Part shown: positions 15,573 through 25,089 of the stretch, piece after piece | Position numbering within the stretch: position 1 is the stretch's first letter | Layout of the letters: each line of letters opens with the position of its first letter | Source: Mesorhizobium sp. J18 | GTDB lineage: Bacteria > Pseudomonadota > Alphaproteobacteria > Rhizobiales > Rhizobiaceae | Reading direction: 5' to 3' | Length of the DNA: 34,879 bases | Assembly: GCF_007829525.1 (NCBI RefSeq) | Contig: NZ_VLJP01000033.1 | Span: 143 to 35,021 of the forward strand | The notes under the pieces: model-generated | The model's input: the letters and a program-made list of their open reading frames with translations, nothing else | What the model was told of the DNA's origin: nothing | Databases searched by the model: none | Made by a program: the position numbers and the translations under genes

Positions 15573-17408
15573 CTATACGCGCATGCGTACATATTCTCCT
15601 GGTGCGTCGGCCAGGGGTTTGATGAGTTTGCCGCCGATGGCACGAGCCGGCACCTTTGCCTTGTTGCGCTTCTCGATCCAAGCCTGCCAATGCGGCCACC
15701 AGGAACCGGGCATTTCTTCCGCCTTTGAGAGCCAGTCTTCGAAGGTGCAGAAAGGTTTCGCGCCGACCCAGTACTGGTATTTGTTCAGGGATGGCGGGTT
15801 CACCACGCCGGCTATATGGCCCGATCCGGCCATGACGAACTCCACCTCGCCGCCGAAAAAGGCGCTGCCGGTGAAAACCGAGCGCGCCGGCGCGATGTGG
15901 TCCTCGCGGGTGGCGAGGTTGTAAATCGGGATTCTGATGTCGGAGAGCGACAGCTTCTCTCCGCGCAACACGGCCCTTCCCCGGGAAAGATTGTTCTCCA
16001 GATAGCAGTTGCGCAGATAGTAGGAATGATTGGCTGCCGCCATCCGCGTCGAATCGGCGTTCCAGAAAAGCAGGTCGAAGGGCAGGGGATCTTTGCCCCG
16101 CATGTAGTTGTTGACGATATAGGGCCAGATGAGGTCGCCTGAACGCAGCATATTGAAGGCCATGGCCATCTTGTTGCCGTCAAGATAACCTTTTTGCTCC
16201 ATCGCGCGTTCGAGTGCCTCAATCTGCTCCTCGTCCACGAAAACCTTCAAATCGCCGGCATGGGTGAAATCCACCTGTGTTGCAAAAAAAGTGGCGGTGC
16301 GTATGCGCTTGTCGCCGGTCTTTCCCATCAGGGCGAGTGCAGCCGCCAGAAGCGTGCCACCGACGCAATAGCCGATGGCATTGACCTCCTTCTCTCCCGT
16401 CGCGCCCTCGATGCGGTCGAGGGCGAATTCGATGCCTTCCCGAATATAGGCGTCCCAATCCTTGCGACCGTGCCGTTCGTCGGGATTGATCCAAGAGATG
16501 ACGAAAACCGTATGGCCCTGTTCTACAGCCCATCGGATGAAGGATTTCTGCGGGTTCAGGTCGAGGATATAGAATTTGTTGATCCAGGGTGGGCAGATCA
16601 GCAGCGGCCGTTTCAGGACCTTGTCCGTCGCTGCCTCATACTGGATGATCTCGGCCAGTTCGCTGCGCGCGATGACCTTGCCTGGGGTGGTGGCAATGTT
16701 CCTGCCGATCTCGAATTTGGAATAGTCAGCCTGACGCAGCTTGAGTTCGCCTTTCCCTGCGGCGATGTCCTCCGCCAGCATGCGCATCCCGCGAACGAGA
16801 TTCTCGCCATTGCTCTGCACCGTTTCCCGGAAGAGTTCCGGATTGGTGAGAATGAAATTCGAAGGAGAGATCGCCTGGCTGATCTGCCTGACGTAAAAGT
16901 TCGCCTTGTGACGGGTATGCTCGTCGAGCCCCTCGGCGTTCTCCACCAGGTCGGCGGCCCAGCGCGAGGTGACGAGATAGACCTGCTTGAGAAAATCGAA
17001 AAAGGCATTGCGTCCCCATTCAGGATCCTGGAAGCGCTTGTCGCCCTTTTCGGGCTGAATGGCGTTTTCCCCTTCCGCTTCGCCGCGGGTTTTGTGGATC
17101 GCATTCGCCCAGATATTCATATAACCGGAGAAAAGCCGGGTTTGTGCTTCCAGTGCCCGGCTTGGCTCGGAGAGCCAGTACTCGGTCAGCCGCGAAAACG
17201 TTTTGACCATGTCGGTCATGGGCTCGGAGAAACCGTCCCGCATCTCACCCCGCTCGCGTGGTGCAGTCCAAGCCGCGGCCGCCTTTCCCGCCTCTTCGAT
17301 CATGAGGGCAAGGTTGCGGGCGAAGCTTTCCGGATCCTTCACCAGATACTGCTCGACGGAGGAGTGGCAGTGTCCATCTTTGTCTTCCCGTTTTTCGGAT
17401 TTGACCAT
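15573..17408 (-). CDS. phaC: Poly(3-hydroxyalkanoate) synthase, class I
   Basis: Polymerises hydroxyacyl-CoA, mainly 3-hydroxybutyryl-CoA, into storage polyester at the granule surface. The 611-residue length suits class I PhaC. The catalytic triad is in place: Cys348 in the lipase-like box GYCVGGTLL, Asp503 in REDHIAPA and His531 in SGHIAGVVNPP. The 28-residue gap from Asp to His equals that of the Cupriavidus enzyme. The N-terminal domain (about 1-200) and the LLICPPWINKFYILDLNP strand are typical. The start at 17408 has GGAGGA about 12 bases upstream, somewhat far. It diverges from a small lipoprotein gene and alaC, a neighbourhood common in rhizobia. Confidence 0.97.
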   Translation of the reverse strand: MVKSEKREDKDGHCHSSVEQYLVKDPESFARNLALMIEEAGKAAAAWTAPRERGEMRDGFSEPMTDMVKTFSRLTEYWLSEPSRALEAQTRLFSGYMNIWANAIHKTRGEAEGENAIQPEKGDKRFQDPEWGRNAFFDFLKQVYLVTSRWAADLVENAEGLDEHTRHKANFYVRQISQAISPSNFILTNPELFRETVQSNGENLVRGMRMLAEDIAAGKGELKLRQADYSKFEIGRNIATTPGKVIARSELAEIIQYEAATDKVLKRPLLICPPWINKFYILDLNPQKSFIRWAVEQGHTVFVISWINPDERHGRKDWDAYIREGIEFALDRIEGATGEKEVNAIGYCVGGTLLAAALALMGKTGDKRIRTATFFATQVDFTHAGDLKVFVDEEQIEALERAMEQKGYLDGNKMAMAFNMLRSGDLIWPYIVNNYMRGKDPLPFDLLFWNADSTRMAAANHSYYLRNCYLENNLSRGRAVLRGEKLSLSDIRIPIYNLATREDHIAPARSVFTGSAFFGGEVEFVMAGSGHIAGVVNPPSLNKYQYWVGAKPFCTFEDWLSKAEEMPGSWWPHWQAWIEKRNKAKVPARAIGGKLIKPLADAPGEYVRMRV

Positions 17409-17567
17409 AGCTTGCGCTGTTCCTCCGAGGCGCTTGATTGAGGTAATATAATGTGTTGCGAGTCACCGTCCAACAACGACGTGGGCAGCGGCATGGCACA
17501 GCCAGGTTGTAGGAATATGACCTCCGGGATGCAGGAGAGCGGCATGGGTGTTACCAAAGGATTGCCA

Positions 17568-17906
17568 ATGGAAGCCCTGATGCGATGCGCAGCCATCTTT
17601 GCCTTCTGTTTTTTTCTCCACGCTTGTGGAAGCGCTGCGATTGACGGTACGGCACCTTCTGCGACAGCCACCATGTCGGGACCGCGCGATACCGCTACCT
17701 TTCCCAATCTGAACATTCCGCCGACGCCCGCCGCAGAGCAGATTTCGGATAGCCAAAAGGCAGACACCACAAGCGCCTTGACCGAGGCGCGCAAGCGCGC
17801 GACCTCACAGAATACGACCGTTCCACGGAATCAGGCGGCTGATCTGCGGCGCCTGGCGCGCAGCCATGGTGATGACGCATTGAAGCTGATCGAGGCCGAA
17901 CAATAG
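17568..17906 (+). CDS. Small putative lipoprotein
   Basis: About 112 residues. MEALMRCAAIFAFCFFLHAC is a short signal sequence with a lipobox-like LHAC and Cys20; the mature part is Thr/Ala/Pro-rich and then helical (LRRLARSHGDDALKLIEAEQ). The ATG at 17568 is preferred because AAAGGA lies 8 bases upstream; the frame is open to 17451, and an ATG at 17580 is also possible. It lies between divergent phaC and the following alaC. I do not recognise a family; similar genes in this position are seen in rhizobia but have no known role. Confidence 0.65.
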   Translation: MEALMRCAAIFAFCFFLHACGSAAIDGTAPSATATMSGPRDTATFPNLNIPPTPAAEQISDSQKADTTSALTEARKRATSQNTTVPRNQAADLRRLARSHGDDALKLIEAEQ

Positions 17907-17991
17907 GGGCTTGCTGCGTGATGCTATCGACCGGACCTTGAATAAGGTATATAGGCCGCGCCGATCCCCGCGCTTTTCATCGGAAGCAAAG

Positions 17992-19209
17992 ATGGAAGAG
18001 TTTCACAAGGTCCGCAGACTCCCGCCTTACGTCTTCGAGCAGGTCAACCGCCTGAAGGCCAGCGCGCGCTCGCGCGGCGCCGATATTATCGATCTCGGTA
18101 TGGGAAATCCGGACCTTCCCACGCCCATTTCGGTGGTGGAGAAGCTTTGCGAGGTGGTGCGCGATCCCCGCACACATCGTTACTCCACTTCTCGCGGAAT
18201 ACCGGGGCTTCGCCGCGCGCAAGCCAATTACTACGCCCGTCGCTTCGGTGTGAAGCTTGACCCCGAAACACAGGTCGTTGCCACGCTCGGTTCCAAAGAA
18301 GGTTTCGCCAATATGGCTCAGGCCATCACCGCGCCGGGCGATGTGGTGCTGTGTCCGAATCCGACTTATCCGATCCACGCCTTCGGCTTTATCATGTCCG
18401 GCGGCGTGATCCGCTCCATCCAGGCCGAGCCGGACAGCAGTTTCATTCCGGCGCTCGAAAGGGCGGTTCGGCATTCAATTCCTAAGCCGCTGGCGCTCAT
18501 CCTGAATTATCCGTCAAATCCGACGGCCTGTGTCGCGTCGCTCGATTTCTACAAGGACATCGTGGCTTTCGCGAAGAAGAATGATCTCATCATCCTTTCT
18601 GATCTCGCCTATGCCGAAATCTATTTCGACGGCAATCCACCGCCTTCGGTTCTTCAAGTGCCGGGAGCCACGGATGTCACTGTCGAATTCACCTCCATGT
18701 CCAAGACCTTCTCCATGCCTGGCTGGCGCATGGGCTTCGCTGTGGGCAATGAAAGGCTGATCGCTGCGCTCGCCAGGGTGAAATCCTATCTCGACTATGG
18801 CGCCTTCACGCCCATCCAGGTCGCGGCTGCCGCTGCCCTGAACTCTGACGGAGCCGAGATCGAAGAGGTACGCAACGTCTATCGCCGCCGTCGCGACGTC
18901 ATGGTAGAGGCTTTCGGCCGCGCCGGCTGGCATGTGCCTCCACCGCCGGCCACCATGTTTGCCTGGGCACGGATTCCCGAGCCGTTCCGCTCCATGGGGT
19001 CGCTGGAATTCTCAAAGATGCTGGTCGAAGAAGCGGAAGTAGCGGTCGCGCCCGGTATCGGTTTTGGCGAGCATGGCGACGATCATGTGCGTATCGCGCT
19101 GGTGGAGAACGAGCATCGTATCCGGCAGGCTGCCCGCAGCATAAAGCGGCTTCTCGCTTCTGCCGGCGGCGGTTCGGACAATGTCATTGCGCTCGGTGCC
19201 CGCCGCTGA
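17992..19209 (+). CDS. alaC: PLP aminotransferase, AlaC type (alanine aminotransferase)
   Basis: A fold-type I aminotransferase of 405 residues that closely follows E. coli AlaC: RRLPPYVFEQV at the N-terminus, DIIDLGMGNPDLPTP, YSTSRGIPGLRRA, NYPSNPTA, and the PLP lysine K238 in SMSKTFSMPGWRMGF. AlaC makes alanine from pyruvate with glutamate as donor; the group is often labelled LL-diaminopimelate aminotransferase in automated annotation, and the exact substrate is not settled by sequence. The start at 17992 is where family similarity begins; the frame is open to 17911. It is followed 41 bp later by homoserine dehydrogenase on the same strand, suggesting joint expression in amino-acid metabolism. 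Confidence 0.85.
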   Translation: MEEFHKVRRLPPYVFEQVNRLKASARSRGADIIDLGMGNPDLPTPISVVEKLCEVVRDPRTHRYSTSRGIPGLRRAQANYYARRFGVKLDPETQVVATLGSKEGFANMAQAITAPGDVVLCPNPTYPIHAFGFIMSGGVIRSIQAEPDSSFIPALERAVRHSIPKPLALILNYPSNPTACVASLDFYKDIVAFAKKNDLIILSDLAYAEIYFDGNPPPSVLQVPGATDVTVEFTSMSKTFSMPGWRMGFAVGNERLIAALARVKSYLDYGAFTPIQVAAAAALNSDGAEIEEVRNVYRRRRDVMVEAFGRAGWHVPPPPATMFAWARIPEPFRSMGSLEFSKMLVEEAEVAVAPGIGFGEHGDDHVRIALVENEHRIRQAARSIKRLLASAGGGSDNVIALGARR

Positions 19210-19250
19210 GCTTTTTAAGTGATTCGATGAAATTCTAAGGGCGGCGGGAT

Positions 19251-20564
19251 ATGGCCGAAGCGTTGCGTGTTGGGATAGCCGGCCTCGGCACGGTGGGATC
19301 GTCCGTGGTCAAGGTGCTGGCAGAAAAGTCGGCTGAACTGAAACGGCAATGCGGGCGGGAGATTGCTGTCACAGCCGTTTCCGCCCGCGACCGGAGACGG
19401 GATCGCGGGATCGCCCTCGACGGAGCAGAATGGTTCGATGATCCTGTCGCACTTGCTCGGTCGGACAATATCGATGTGTTTGTCGAGTTGATCGGCGGTG
19501 AGGACGGTCCCGCCCGTGCCTCCGTCAAGGCGGCGCTGGAAGCGGGTTGCCATGTCGTGACCGCCAACAAGGCGCTGCTGTCCCGGCATGGCGTCGCGCT
19601 TGCCGAGATTGCCGAGAAGAGGGGCGTGCTTCTCAACTATGAGGCGGCGGTCGCGGGCGGCATCCCGGTCATCAAGACCATGCGTGAGGCGATGGCCGGT
19701 AACACCGTGACACGCGTCTTCGGCATTCTGAACGGCACCTGCAATTACATCCTGACCCGCATGGAAGCGGAGGGGATTTCCTTCGACGACTGCCTGAAGG
19801 ATGCCCAGCGGCTCGGCTATGCGGAGGCCGATCCGACCTTCGATATCGAAGGCCATGACACGGCGCACAAGCTCTCCATCCTGACAAGCCTTGCCTTCGG
19901 CACGAAGATCTCGGCAGACGACATCTATATGGAAGGCATTTCCAACATAACTCAGGCCGATATCCGCGCTGCTGCCCAGCTCGGCTACCGAATCAAACTT
20001 CTCGGGGTGGCGCAGAAGACCGACAGCGGCATCGAGCAGCGCGTTCATCCCACCATGGTGCCGACAGCCTCCGTGATCGCTCAGGTGCATGGCGTCACCA
20101 ATGCGGTGGCGATCGAGACCGACATTCTGGGTGAATTGCTTCTCTCCGGGCCCGGCGCCGGTGGCAGCGCCACGGCCTCGGCCGTTGTCGGCGACATTGC
20201 CGATATCGCCAAGAGCCAGCCCGGCTTCCAGCATGGGCCGGTCTTCGGCTGGCCGGCAAAGGAGCTTGCACCCTACAAACGAGCGCGCATTCGACGGCAT
20301 GAGGGTGGCTATTTCATCCGCCTGACCGTGTATGACCGTATCGGCGTCTTTGCGGCGATCGCCAAGCGCATGGCCGACAATGACATTTCGCTGGAATCCA
20401 TCGTCCAGCATGCCGATCCCGACCAGGCGGAAACGCAGAAGACCGTCGTGCTGGTGACGCATGAGACGACGGAAGCGGCCGTCCGCAAGGCGGTAGAGAG
20501 CATCACCAAGGATGGCCATCTGGTCGATAAGCCGCAGGTCATCCGCATCGAACGGGCTGCCTGA
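19251..20564 (+). CDS. hom: Homoserine dehydrogenase
   Basis: Reduces aspartate semialdehyde to homoserine with NAD(P)H, the branch point to threonine and methionine. The 437-residue product has the Rossmann motif GIAGLGTVGSSV (8-19), the catalytic region with GILNGTCNYILT and EADPTFDIEGHDTAHKL, and a C-terminal ACT regulatory domain (about 350-437) beginning near YFIRLTVYDRIGVFAAIA. The monofunctional length and ACT domain suggest threonine feedback control (family knowledge). AAGGGCGG lies about 6 bases before the ATG. It follows alaC and precedes glpX in a same-strand run. Confidence 0.97.
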   Translation: MAEALRVGIAGLGTVGSSVVKVLAEKSAELKRQCGREIAVTAVSARDRRRDRGIALDGAEWFDDPVALARSDNIDVFVELIGGEDGPARASVKAALEAGCHVVTANKALLSRHGVALAEIAEKRGVLLNYEAAVAGGIPVIKTMREAMAGNTVTRVFGILNGTCNYILTRMEAEGISFDDCLKDAQRLGYAEADPTFDIEGHDTAHKLSILTSLAFGTKISADDIYMEGISNITQADIRAAAQLGYRIKLLGVAQKTDSGIEQRVHPTMVPTASVIAQVHGVTNAVAIETDILGELLLSGPGAGGSATASAVVGDIADIAKSQPGFQHGPVFGWPAKELAPYKRARIRRHEGGYFIRLTVYDRIGVFAAIAKRMADNDISLESIVQHADPDQAETQKTVVLVTHETTEAAVRKAVESITKDGHLVDKPQVIRIERAA

Positions 20565-20694
20565 GTCTCCGCAAAAGCGACGCCTAAGACTTTCAATCGA
20601 TTGATGTTTGCCGGGAGGCTTTCCGCCTCTTGCCGGGCGAAGTTCACTTTGCCAAAAGAGGCGCCAACCCGCCCATAACGATCAGGAACCAGAA

Positions 20695-21672
20695 ATGGCC
20701 AAGAGCGCTTCACCCGGTCTCGACCGTATCCTCACCCTTGAGCTCGTCCGCGTTACCGAGCGCGCGGCGGTCGCCGCCGCAAGGCTGCGGGGACGTGGCG
20801 ACGAAAAGGCCGCCGACCAAGCAGCGGTCGATGCCATGCGCTCCGAACTCAACCGGCTTCCGATCACCGGCACGGTCGTGATCGGCGAAGGTGAGCGCGA
20901 CGAGGCGCCCATGCTTTATATAGGCGAGGAAGTCGGCACCAAGGAAGGACCGGAAGTCGATATCGCGCTCGATCCTCTGGAGGGCACGACGATCTGCGCG
21001 AAGAACCTGCCCAATTCGCTGGCGGTCATTGCGATCGCGGAACGCGGCAGCCTCCTCTACGCGCCCGACGTCTATATGGAGAAGATTGCGATCGGGCCCG
21101 GCTATCCCCAAGGAGTGGTCGATATCGATGCGCCGGCCGCCGAGAACATCGAGAATCTCGCCAAGGCGAAGGGGGTTCCCGCCGGTGAGATCACTGCCTG
21201 CATACTCGATCGTCCGCGCCATGCGCGGCTGATCGAGGAAGTGCGCGCCACGGGCGCGGCTATCCGGCTGATCGGCGACGGCGACGTGGCCGGCGTCATC
21301 CACACGACTGACCCGGACGAGACCGGTATCGACATCTATCTCGGTATAGGCGGCGCGCCGGAAGGCGTTCTGGCCGCGGCGGCCCTGCGCTGCATAGGCG
21401 GCCAGATGCAGGGGCGCCTGCAGCTCAATACCGAGGACAAGATCGCACGCGCCGCAAAGATGGGAATCAGCGACCCGAAGAAGGTCTATCGCATGGAGGA
21501 AATGGCCAAGGGCGACGTTCTGTTCGCCGCCACGGGCGTGACCGACGGCAACCTCCTGTCCGGCGTCAAATTCGGTCGTGATTCGATCCAGACACACACG
21601 ATCGTCATGCGTTCCTCATCGCAGACGGTGCGCGAGATCAAGGCCCGTCACCAGGATCAGGCCAAGTTCTGA
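20695..21672 (+). CDS. glpX: Fructose-1,6-bisphosphatase, class II
   Basis: Removes the 1-phosphate of fructose-1,6-bisphosphate in gluconeogenesis. The 325-residue protein has the GlpX metal-site motifs: VVIGEGERDEAPML (61-74) and DPLEGTT (93-99), with GDGDVAGVI and the ending SSSQTVREIKARH. The start at 20695 has AGGAA upstream and matches the family N-terminus; the frame extends to 20608, but those residues belong to the leader. In alphaproteobacteria this class is often the only or main bisphosphatase, and its position between hom and recJ is common in rhizobia. No Calvin-cycle genes are nearby, so a role in gluconeogenesis is most likely. Confidence 0.95.
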   Translation: MAKSASPGLDRILTLELVRVTERAAVAAARLRGRGDEKAADQAAVDAMRSELNRLPITGTVVIGEGERDEAPMLYIGEEVGTKEGPEVDIALDPLEGTTICAKNLPNSLAVIAIAERGSLLYAPDVYMEKIAIGPGYPQGVVDIDAPAAENIENLAKAKGVPAGEITACILDRPRHARLIEEVRATGAAIRLIGDGDVAGVIHTTDPDETGIDIYLGIGGAPEGVLAAAALRCIGGQMQGRLQLNTEDKIARAAKMGISDPKKVYRMEEMAKGDVLFAATGVTDGNLLSGVKFGRDSIQTHTIVMRSSSQTVREIKARHQDQAKF

Positions 21673-21734
21673 GAACGGTCTTTTTCTCCCGTCGGTGAGC
21701 CCGTATATCCTGCGCTAGTGAACAGGTGGGCGTG

Positions 21735-23528
21735 ATGACGGGTAGCGAGAAGCGGTTCTTTCTTGACGTTAGACGGTCAGCGAACGGTCTTGCCTGGGAG
21801 CACAGGCTGGACCCTCGCCAGGAGAACCTGTCCCTGGCGATCGCCCAAGGCCACGGCGTGTCCGAGATCGTAGCCCGCATCCTCGCCGGCCGTGGTGTCC
21901 TGCCAGAAGACGCAGCAGGCTTTCTCGATCCCACAATCAGGGCACTTCTGCCTGATCCGGCATCGCTGACCGACATGACGGTTGCGGCTGAGCGGATCGC
22001 GGATGCGATTATCCGCAGCGAGCGTGTCGCCATCTTCGGCGACTACGATGTTGACGGTGCCGTCTCATCAGCACTTCTGAAACGGTTTCTGGCTCATTAC
22101 GGCGTAGAGTCGGAAATCTATATTCCGGATCGCATTTTCGAGGGCTACGGACCAAATCCCGATGCCATGCGTGAGCTTGCGGCGCGCGGCGCCAGGCTCA
22201 TCGTCACGGTTGACTGCGGCACCAACAGCGCGGAAGCGATCGAAGCAGGCCGGCAGGCGGGAGCCGATATCGTCGTGCTCGATCATCATCAGGTGGGCGG
22301 CGCTCTGCCGCCGGCTGTTGCGGTCGTCAATCCGAATCGGGAGGACGACCTTTCCGGCCAGGGGCACCTTTGCGCGGCGGGCGTGGTCTTTCTCGCGCTC
22401 GTGCAGACTGCGAAGGTGCTTCGCGAGCGCCGACATGCGACGCCCGGCCCCGATCTCTTGTCCATGCTCGATCTGGTGGCGCTCGGCACGGTCTGCGACG
22501 TGGTCCCGCTCACGGGTATCAATCGCGCTTTCGTGGTGAAAGGGCTGCTCGTCGCACGGCAATTGAAATTGCCTGGCCTTGCCGCACTGGCGCGGGTCTC
22601 GCGGGTGGGCGAGCCGCTCAATCCCTATCATTTCAGCTTCCTGATCGGCCCGCGGATCAATGCCGGCGGCCGTATCGGCAATGCGGCCCTCGGCAGTAAC
22701 CTGCTTGCGACCGCAGATCCTGCCGAGGCCAATGCCATTGCCGACACCCTCGACCAGCTCAATCGCGAGCGCCAGGACATGGAAACACAGATGCTGGCGG
22801 AAGCAAGGGCCGAAGCGGAGGCCGAAATCTCCGCGGGGGGTGGTCCCGCAGTGGTCGTCACCGCCAGCGAAAGCTGGCATCCCGGCATTGTCGGGCTCAT
22901 CGCTTCACGGCTCAAGGAGTTCATTCGCCGCCCCGTCTTTGCCATAGCCTTCAATGCGAATGGCATCGGGACCGGCTCCGGCCGTTCCATCACCGGTTTC
23001 GATCTTGGCAAGCTCGTCCGGGAGGCTGTAGCCCAAGGGCTGCTGATCAAGGGCGGTGGCCATGCCATGGCAGCGGGAATTACGGTCGAAAGAGCCAAGC
23101 TTGGCGAATTGCGTGCTTTCTTCGAGGAACGGGCAGGGGAGGCGGTTACCCGCCTGCGGGATCTGGAAAGCCTGAAAATCGACGCGGCCTTGTCGGCCGA
23201 GGGGGCGACTTTCGATCTTCTGGATGCTTTGGAAGCTGCCGGCCCTTACGGTTCGGGTCACCCGTCGCCGGTGTTGGCGCTACCACACCACCGGCTGGTC
23301 GACGCGCGCACCGTCGGCAATGGCCACGTGCGGGTGGATTTGAGTTCCCAGGGGGGAGGGCGCCTTCAGGCGATCGCTTTCCGCGCTGCCGAAACAGATC
23401 TCGGTCGTTTCCTGTTCGAGAATAGGGGGGCGACCGTGCATGTTGCCGGTTCGCTTGCGGCCAACAATTGGAACGGAATGCGATCGGTGCAATTCAGGAT
23501 AGTGGACGCGGCCAAAGCCGCACCCTGA
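21735..23528 (+). CDS. recJ: Single-stranded-DNA-specific exonuclease RecJ
   Basis: A 5'-3' exonuclease of single-stranded DNA used in recombination and mismatch repair. The 597-residue product has the DHH-family metal motifs: GDYDVDG (about 102-108), VDCGTNS, and DHH (183-185). The DHHA1 part is seen from SWHPGIVGLIASRLKE with GGGHAMAAGI, and the C-terminal OB-fold is present. The start is ATG 21735 or GTG 21726; no strong ribosome-binding site separates them. It follows glpX by 62 bp and meets the convergent patatin gene 12 bases after its stop. Confidence 0.95.
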   Translation: MTGSEKRFFLDVRRSANGLAWEHRLDPRQENLSLAIAQGHGVSEIVARILAGRGVLPEDAAGFLDPTIRALLPDPASLTDMTVAAERIADAIIRSERVAIFGDYDVDGAVSSALLKRFLAHYGVESEIYIPDRIFEGYGPNPDAMRELAARGARLIVTVDCGTNSAEAIEAGRQAGADIVVLDHHQVGGALPPAVAVVNPNREDDLSGQGHLCAAGVVFLALVQTAKVLRERRHATPGPDLLSMLDLVALGTVCDVVPLTGINRAFVVKGLLVARQLKLPGLAALARVSRVGEPLNPYHFSFLIGPRINAGGRIGNAALGSNLLATADPAEANAIADTLDQLNRERQDMETQMLAEARAEAEAEISAGGGPAVVVTASESWHPGIVGLIASRLKEFIRRPVFAIAFNANGIGTGSGRSITGFDLGKLVREAVAQGLLIKGGGHAMAAGITVERAKLGELRAFFEERAGEAVTRLRDLESLKIDAALSAEGATFDLLDALEAAGPYGSGHPSPVLALPHHRLVDARTVGNGHVRVDLSSQGGGRLQAIAFRAAETDLGRFLFENRGATVHVAGSLAANNWNGMRSVQFRIVDAAKAAP

Positions 23529-23545
23529 GAAAGTGTTTTTTCAGG
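23524..23545. terminator. Possible bidirectional terminator between recJ and the patatin gene
   Basis: CCTGAGAAA and TTTTTTCAGG pair across a short loop at the convergent 3' ends, overlapping the stop of recJ and of the minus-strand gene. The stem is A/T-rich and weak. Confidence 0.3.
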
Positions 23546-24527
23546 CGAGGACCGACTGAAGCCTCTGAATTTCAGGCAACTGCGCCTTGGTCGCTTCGTA
23601 GCCCAGACGGATAGCCTCGTCTGCCCGATGAAACTCCGTCAGGCCGATATGACCGAGCTTAGGCTGCAGTGACAGATCCGGTGGATCTCCTGCCAACCGG
23701 GCGCGGGATATGCGGTCCTGGATGATGTTGAAGGCCTCGACCATGACGCCCGTAATGCCGATGCGCGAATCGCGCTCGCGCGCACCCTTTTCCACGATGA
23801 GAGGGGCCTTTTGGCCGTCCAGGTGTTTGTTTTCCTTTTCGGAAAGGTCGGCGCTGTGCTTGATGACCGCGGCGCGCCCGAAAAGATCGTAATGCAGGTT
23901 CACTGCCACGACAGCAGGCTGCTCATAGGCACGGCAGACCGATACGGGCACGGGATTGACCAGTGCCCCATCCACCAGAACCCGCCTGTTGCAGACGACA
24001 GGCTCGAAAACGCCTGGCAGGGCATAGGAAGCACGCATGGCTGTTATCAGCGATCCGCTGGACAGCCATATCTCATGGCCGGTGCGGATTTCCGCCGCGA
24101 CCGCCACGAAAGGCTTCGCCAGATCCTCGAAATTCACCTTGTCGAGATGTTCCTGCATGCGGCTGGTCAGCTTCATGCCGCCAAAGAGGCCACTGCCGCC
24201 GAAATTCAGGTCAAGAAGGCCAAAGATCCGCCGCTTGGTGAGGGAGCGGGCGAAATCCTCCAGCTCGTCAAGCTTTCCAGCGAGATAGCATCCTCCGACC
24301 AGCGCGCCAATGGAGGTGCCGGCGATCATGCTGATTTCAACATCTGCCTCGTCTAGCGCCCGCAGGACGCCAATATGCGCCCAGCCTCGGGCCGCCCCGC
24401 CGCCAAGGGCGAGCGAGATCGCGGACTTCTTGGGCAGTCGTGGATTAAGTTCTGGCGCATCCGGCGGAAGTACCGTCGCTTCCCGGTTTTCCTGCTTGCT
24501 GCGCAAGGACGCCCATTCGAGCATCAT
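23541..24527 (-). CDS. Patatin-like phospholipase family protein (RssA-like)
   Basis: A serine acyl hydrolase of the patatin family, 328 residues. It has the oxyanion loop LGGGAARGWAHIG (41-53), nucleophile Ser72 in GTSIG and Asp186 in VLVDGALVNPVP, so the Ser/Asp dyad is complete. No signal peptide or membrane span is visible, so a cytoplasmic enzyme is likely. Two start ATGs stand side by side (24527 and 24524); the second has better spacing from GAGGAG. It lies 75 bp after hisI on the same strand and may be the last gene of a folE-hisI operon. The substrate is unknown. Confidence 0.88.
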   Translation of the reverse strand: MMLEWASLRSKQENREATVLPPDAPELNPRLPKKSAISLALGGGAARGWAHIGVLRALDEADVEISMIAGTSIGALVGGCYLAGKLDELEDFARSLTKRRIFGLLDLNFGGSGLFGGMKLTSRMQEHLDKVNFEDLAKPFVAVAAEIRTGHEIWLSSGSLITAMRASYALPGVFEPVVCNRRVLVDGALVNPVPVSVCRAYEQPAVVAVNLHYDLFGRAAVIKHSADLSEKENKHLDGQKAPLIVEKGARERDSRIGITGVMVEAFNIIQDRISRARLAGDPPDLSLQPKLGHIGLTEFHRADEAIRLGYEATKAQLPEIQRLQSVLA

Positions 24528-24602
24528 GGTCTCCTCATCCCCGATGCATAGTGCCGGGGCTTCGTATCGAAATCGTGAATTCGCGTTCAGGAGGCAGGTG
24601 GA

Positions 24603-25061
24603 TCAAATATCCTTCGCATATGTCTTTTCAGTATCGAACAATGCCTGGCTGCCGTCGTCAATCAGCGCGACTTCACCATTCCGTAGCATGACCCTTCTAT
24701 AGAAGCAGGAACGTCGTCCAGTATGACAGGTTGCATGGTCCCCTGCGACATTCACGCGCAGTTCGATAGCATCCTGATCGCAGTCTGTCAGCATTTCGAC
24801 AACATGCTGCACATTGCCGGAGGTCTCGCCCTTTTTCCAAAGCTTGCCGCGCGAGCGCGACCAGTAATGAGCGATTCCGGTTTCGAGCGTTTTGGCCAGC
24901 GCTTCGGCATTCATGTGAGCGACCATAAGAAGTCTGCCGTCGCCGGCGTCAGTAACGACGGCCGTCACCAGACCGTTGGAATCGAAACGCGGCGAAAAGG
25001 CCGTTCCCTCCTCAAGATCGGCCTTTGTCGCGGGTGGTTCGGGAAAAGTAATGGCAGTCAT
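24603..25061 (-). CDS. hisI: Phosphoribosyl-AMP cyclohydrolase
   Basis: Opens the adenine ring of phosphoribosyl-AMP, third step of histidine synthesis. The 152-residue monofunctional enzyme has the family motifs [28 protein letters not shown] and the zinc-ligand cysteines Cys94 (LTDCDQDA), Cys112 and Cys119 (CHTGRRSC). It has no phosphoribosyl-ATP pyrophosphatase part, as usual in alphaproteobacteria, where hisE is a separate gene. It lies 28 bp after folE, a conserved rhizobial pairing, and is probably co-transcribed with it. Confidence 0.97.
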   Translation of the reverse strand: MTAITFPEPPATKADLEEGTAFSPRFDSNGLVTAVVTDAGDGRLLMVAHMNAEALAKTLETGIAHYWSRSRGKLWKKGETSGNVQHVVEMLTDCDQDAIELRVNVAGDHATCHTGRRSCFYRRVMLRNGEVALIDDGSQALFDTEKTYAKDI

Positions 25062-25089
25062 GCTGGTCTCGAAACCATACGACCAGCAT

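Noticed and set aside
16194-17441. 415-codon plus-strand frame opposite phaC
   Set aside because: It is the antisense of a certain PHA synthase; high-GC coding DNA often leaves such long shadow frames.
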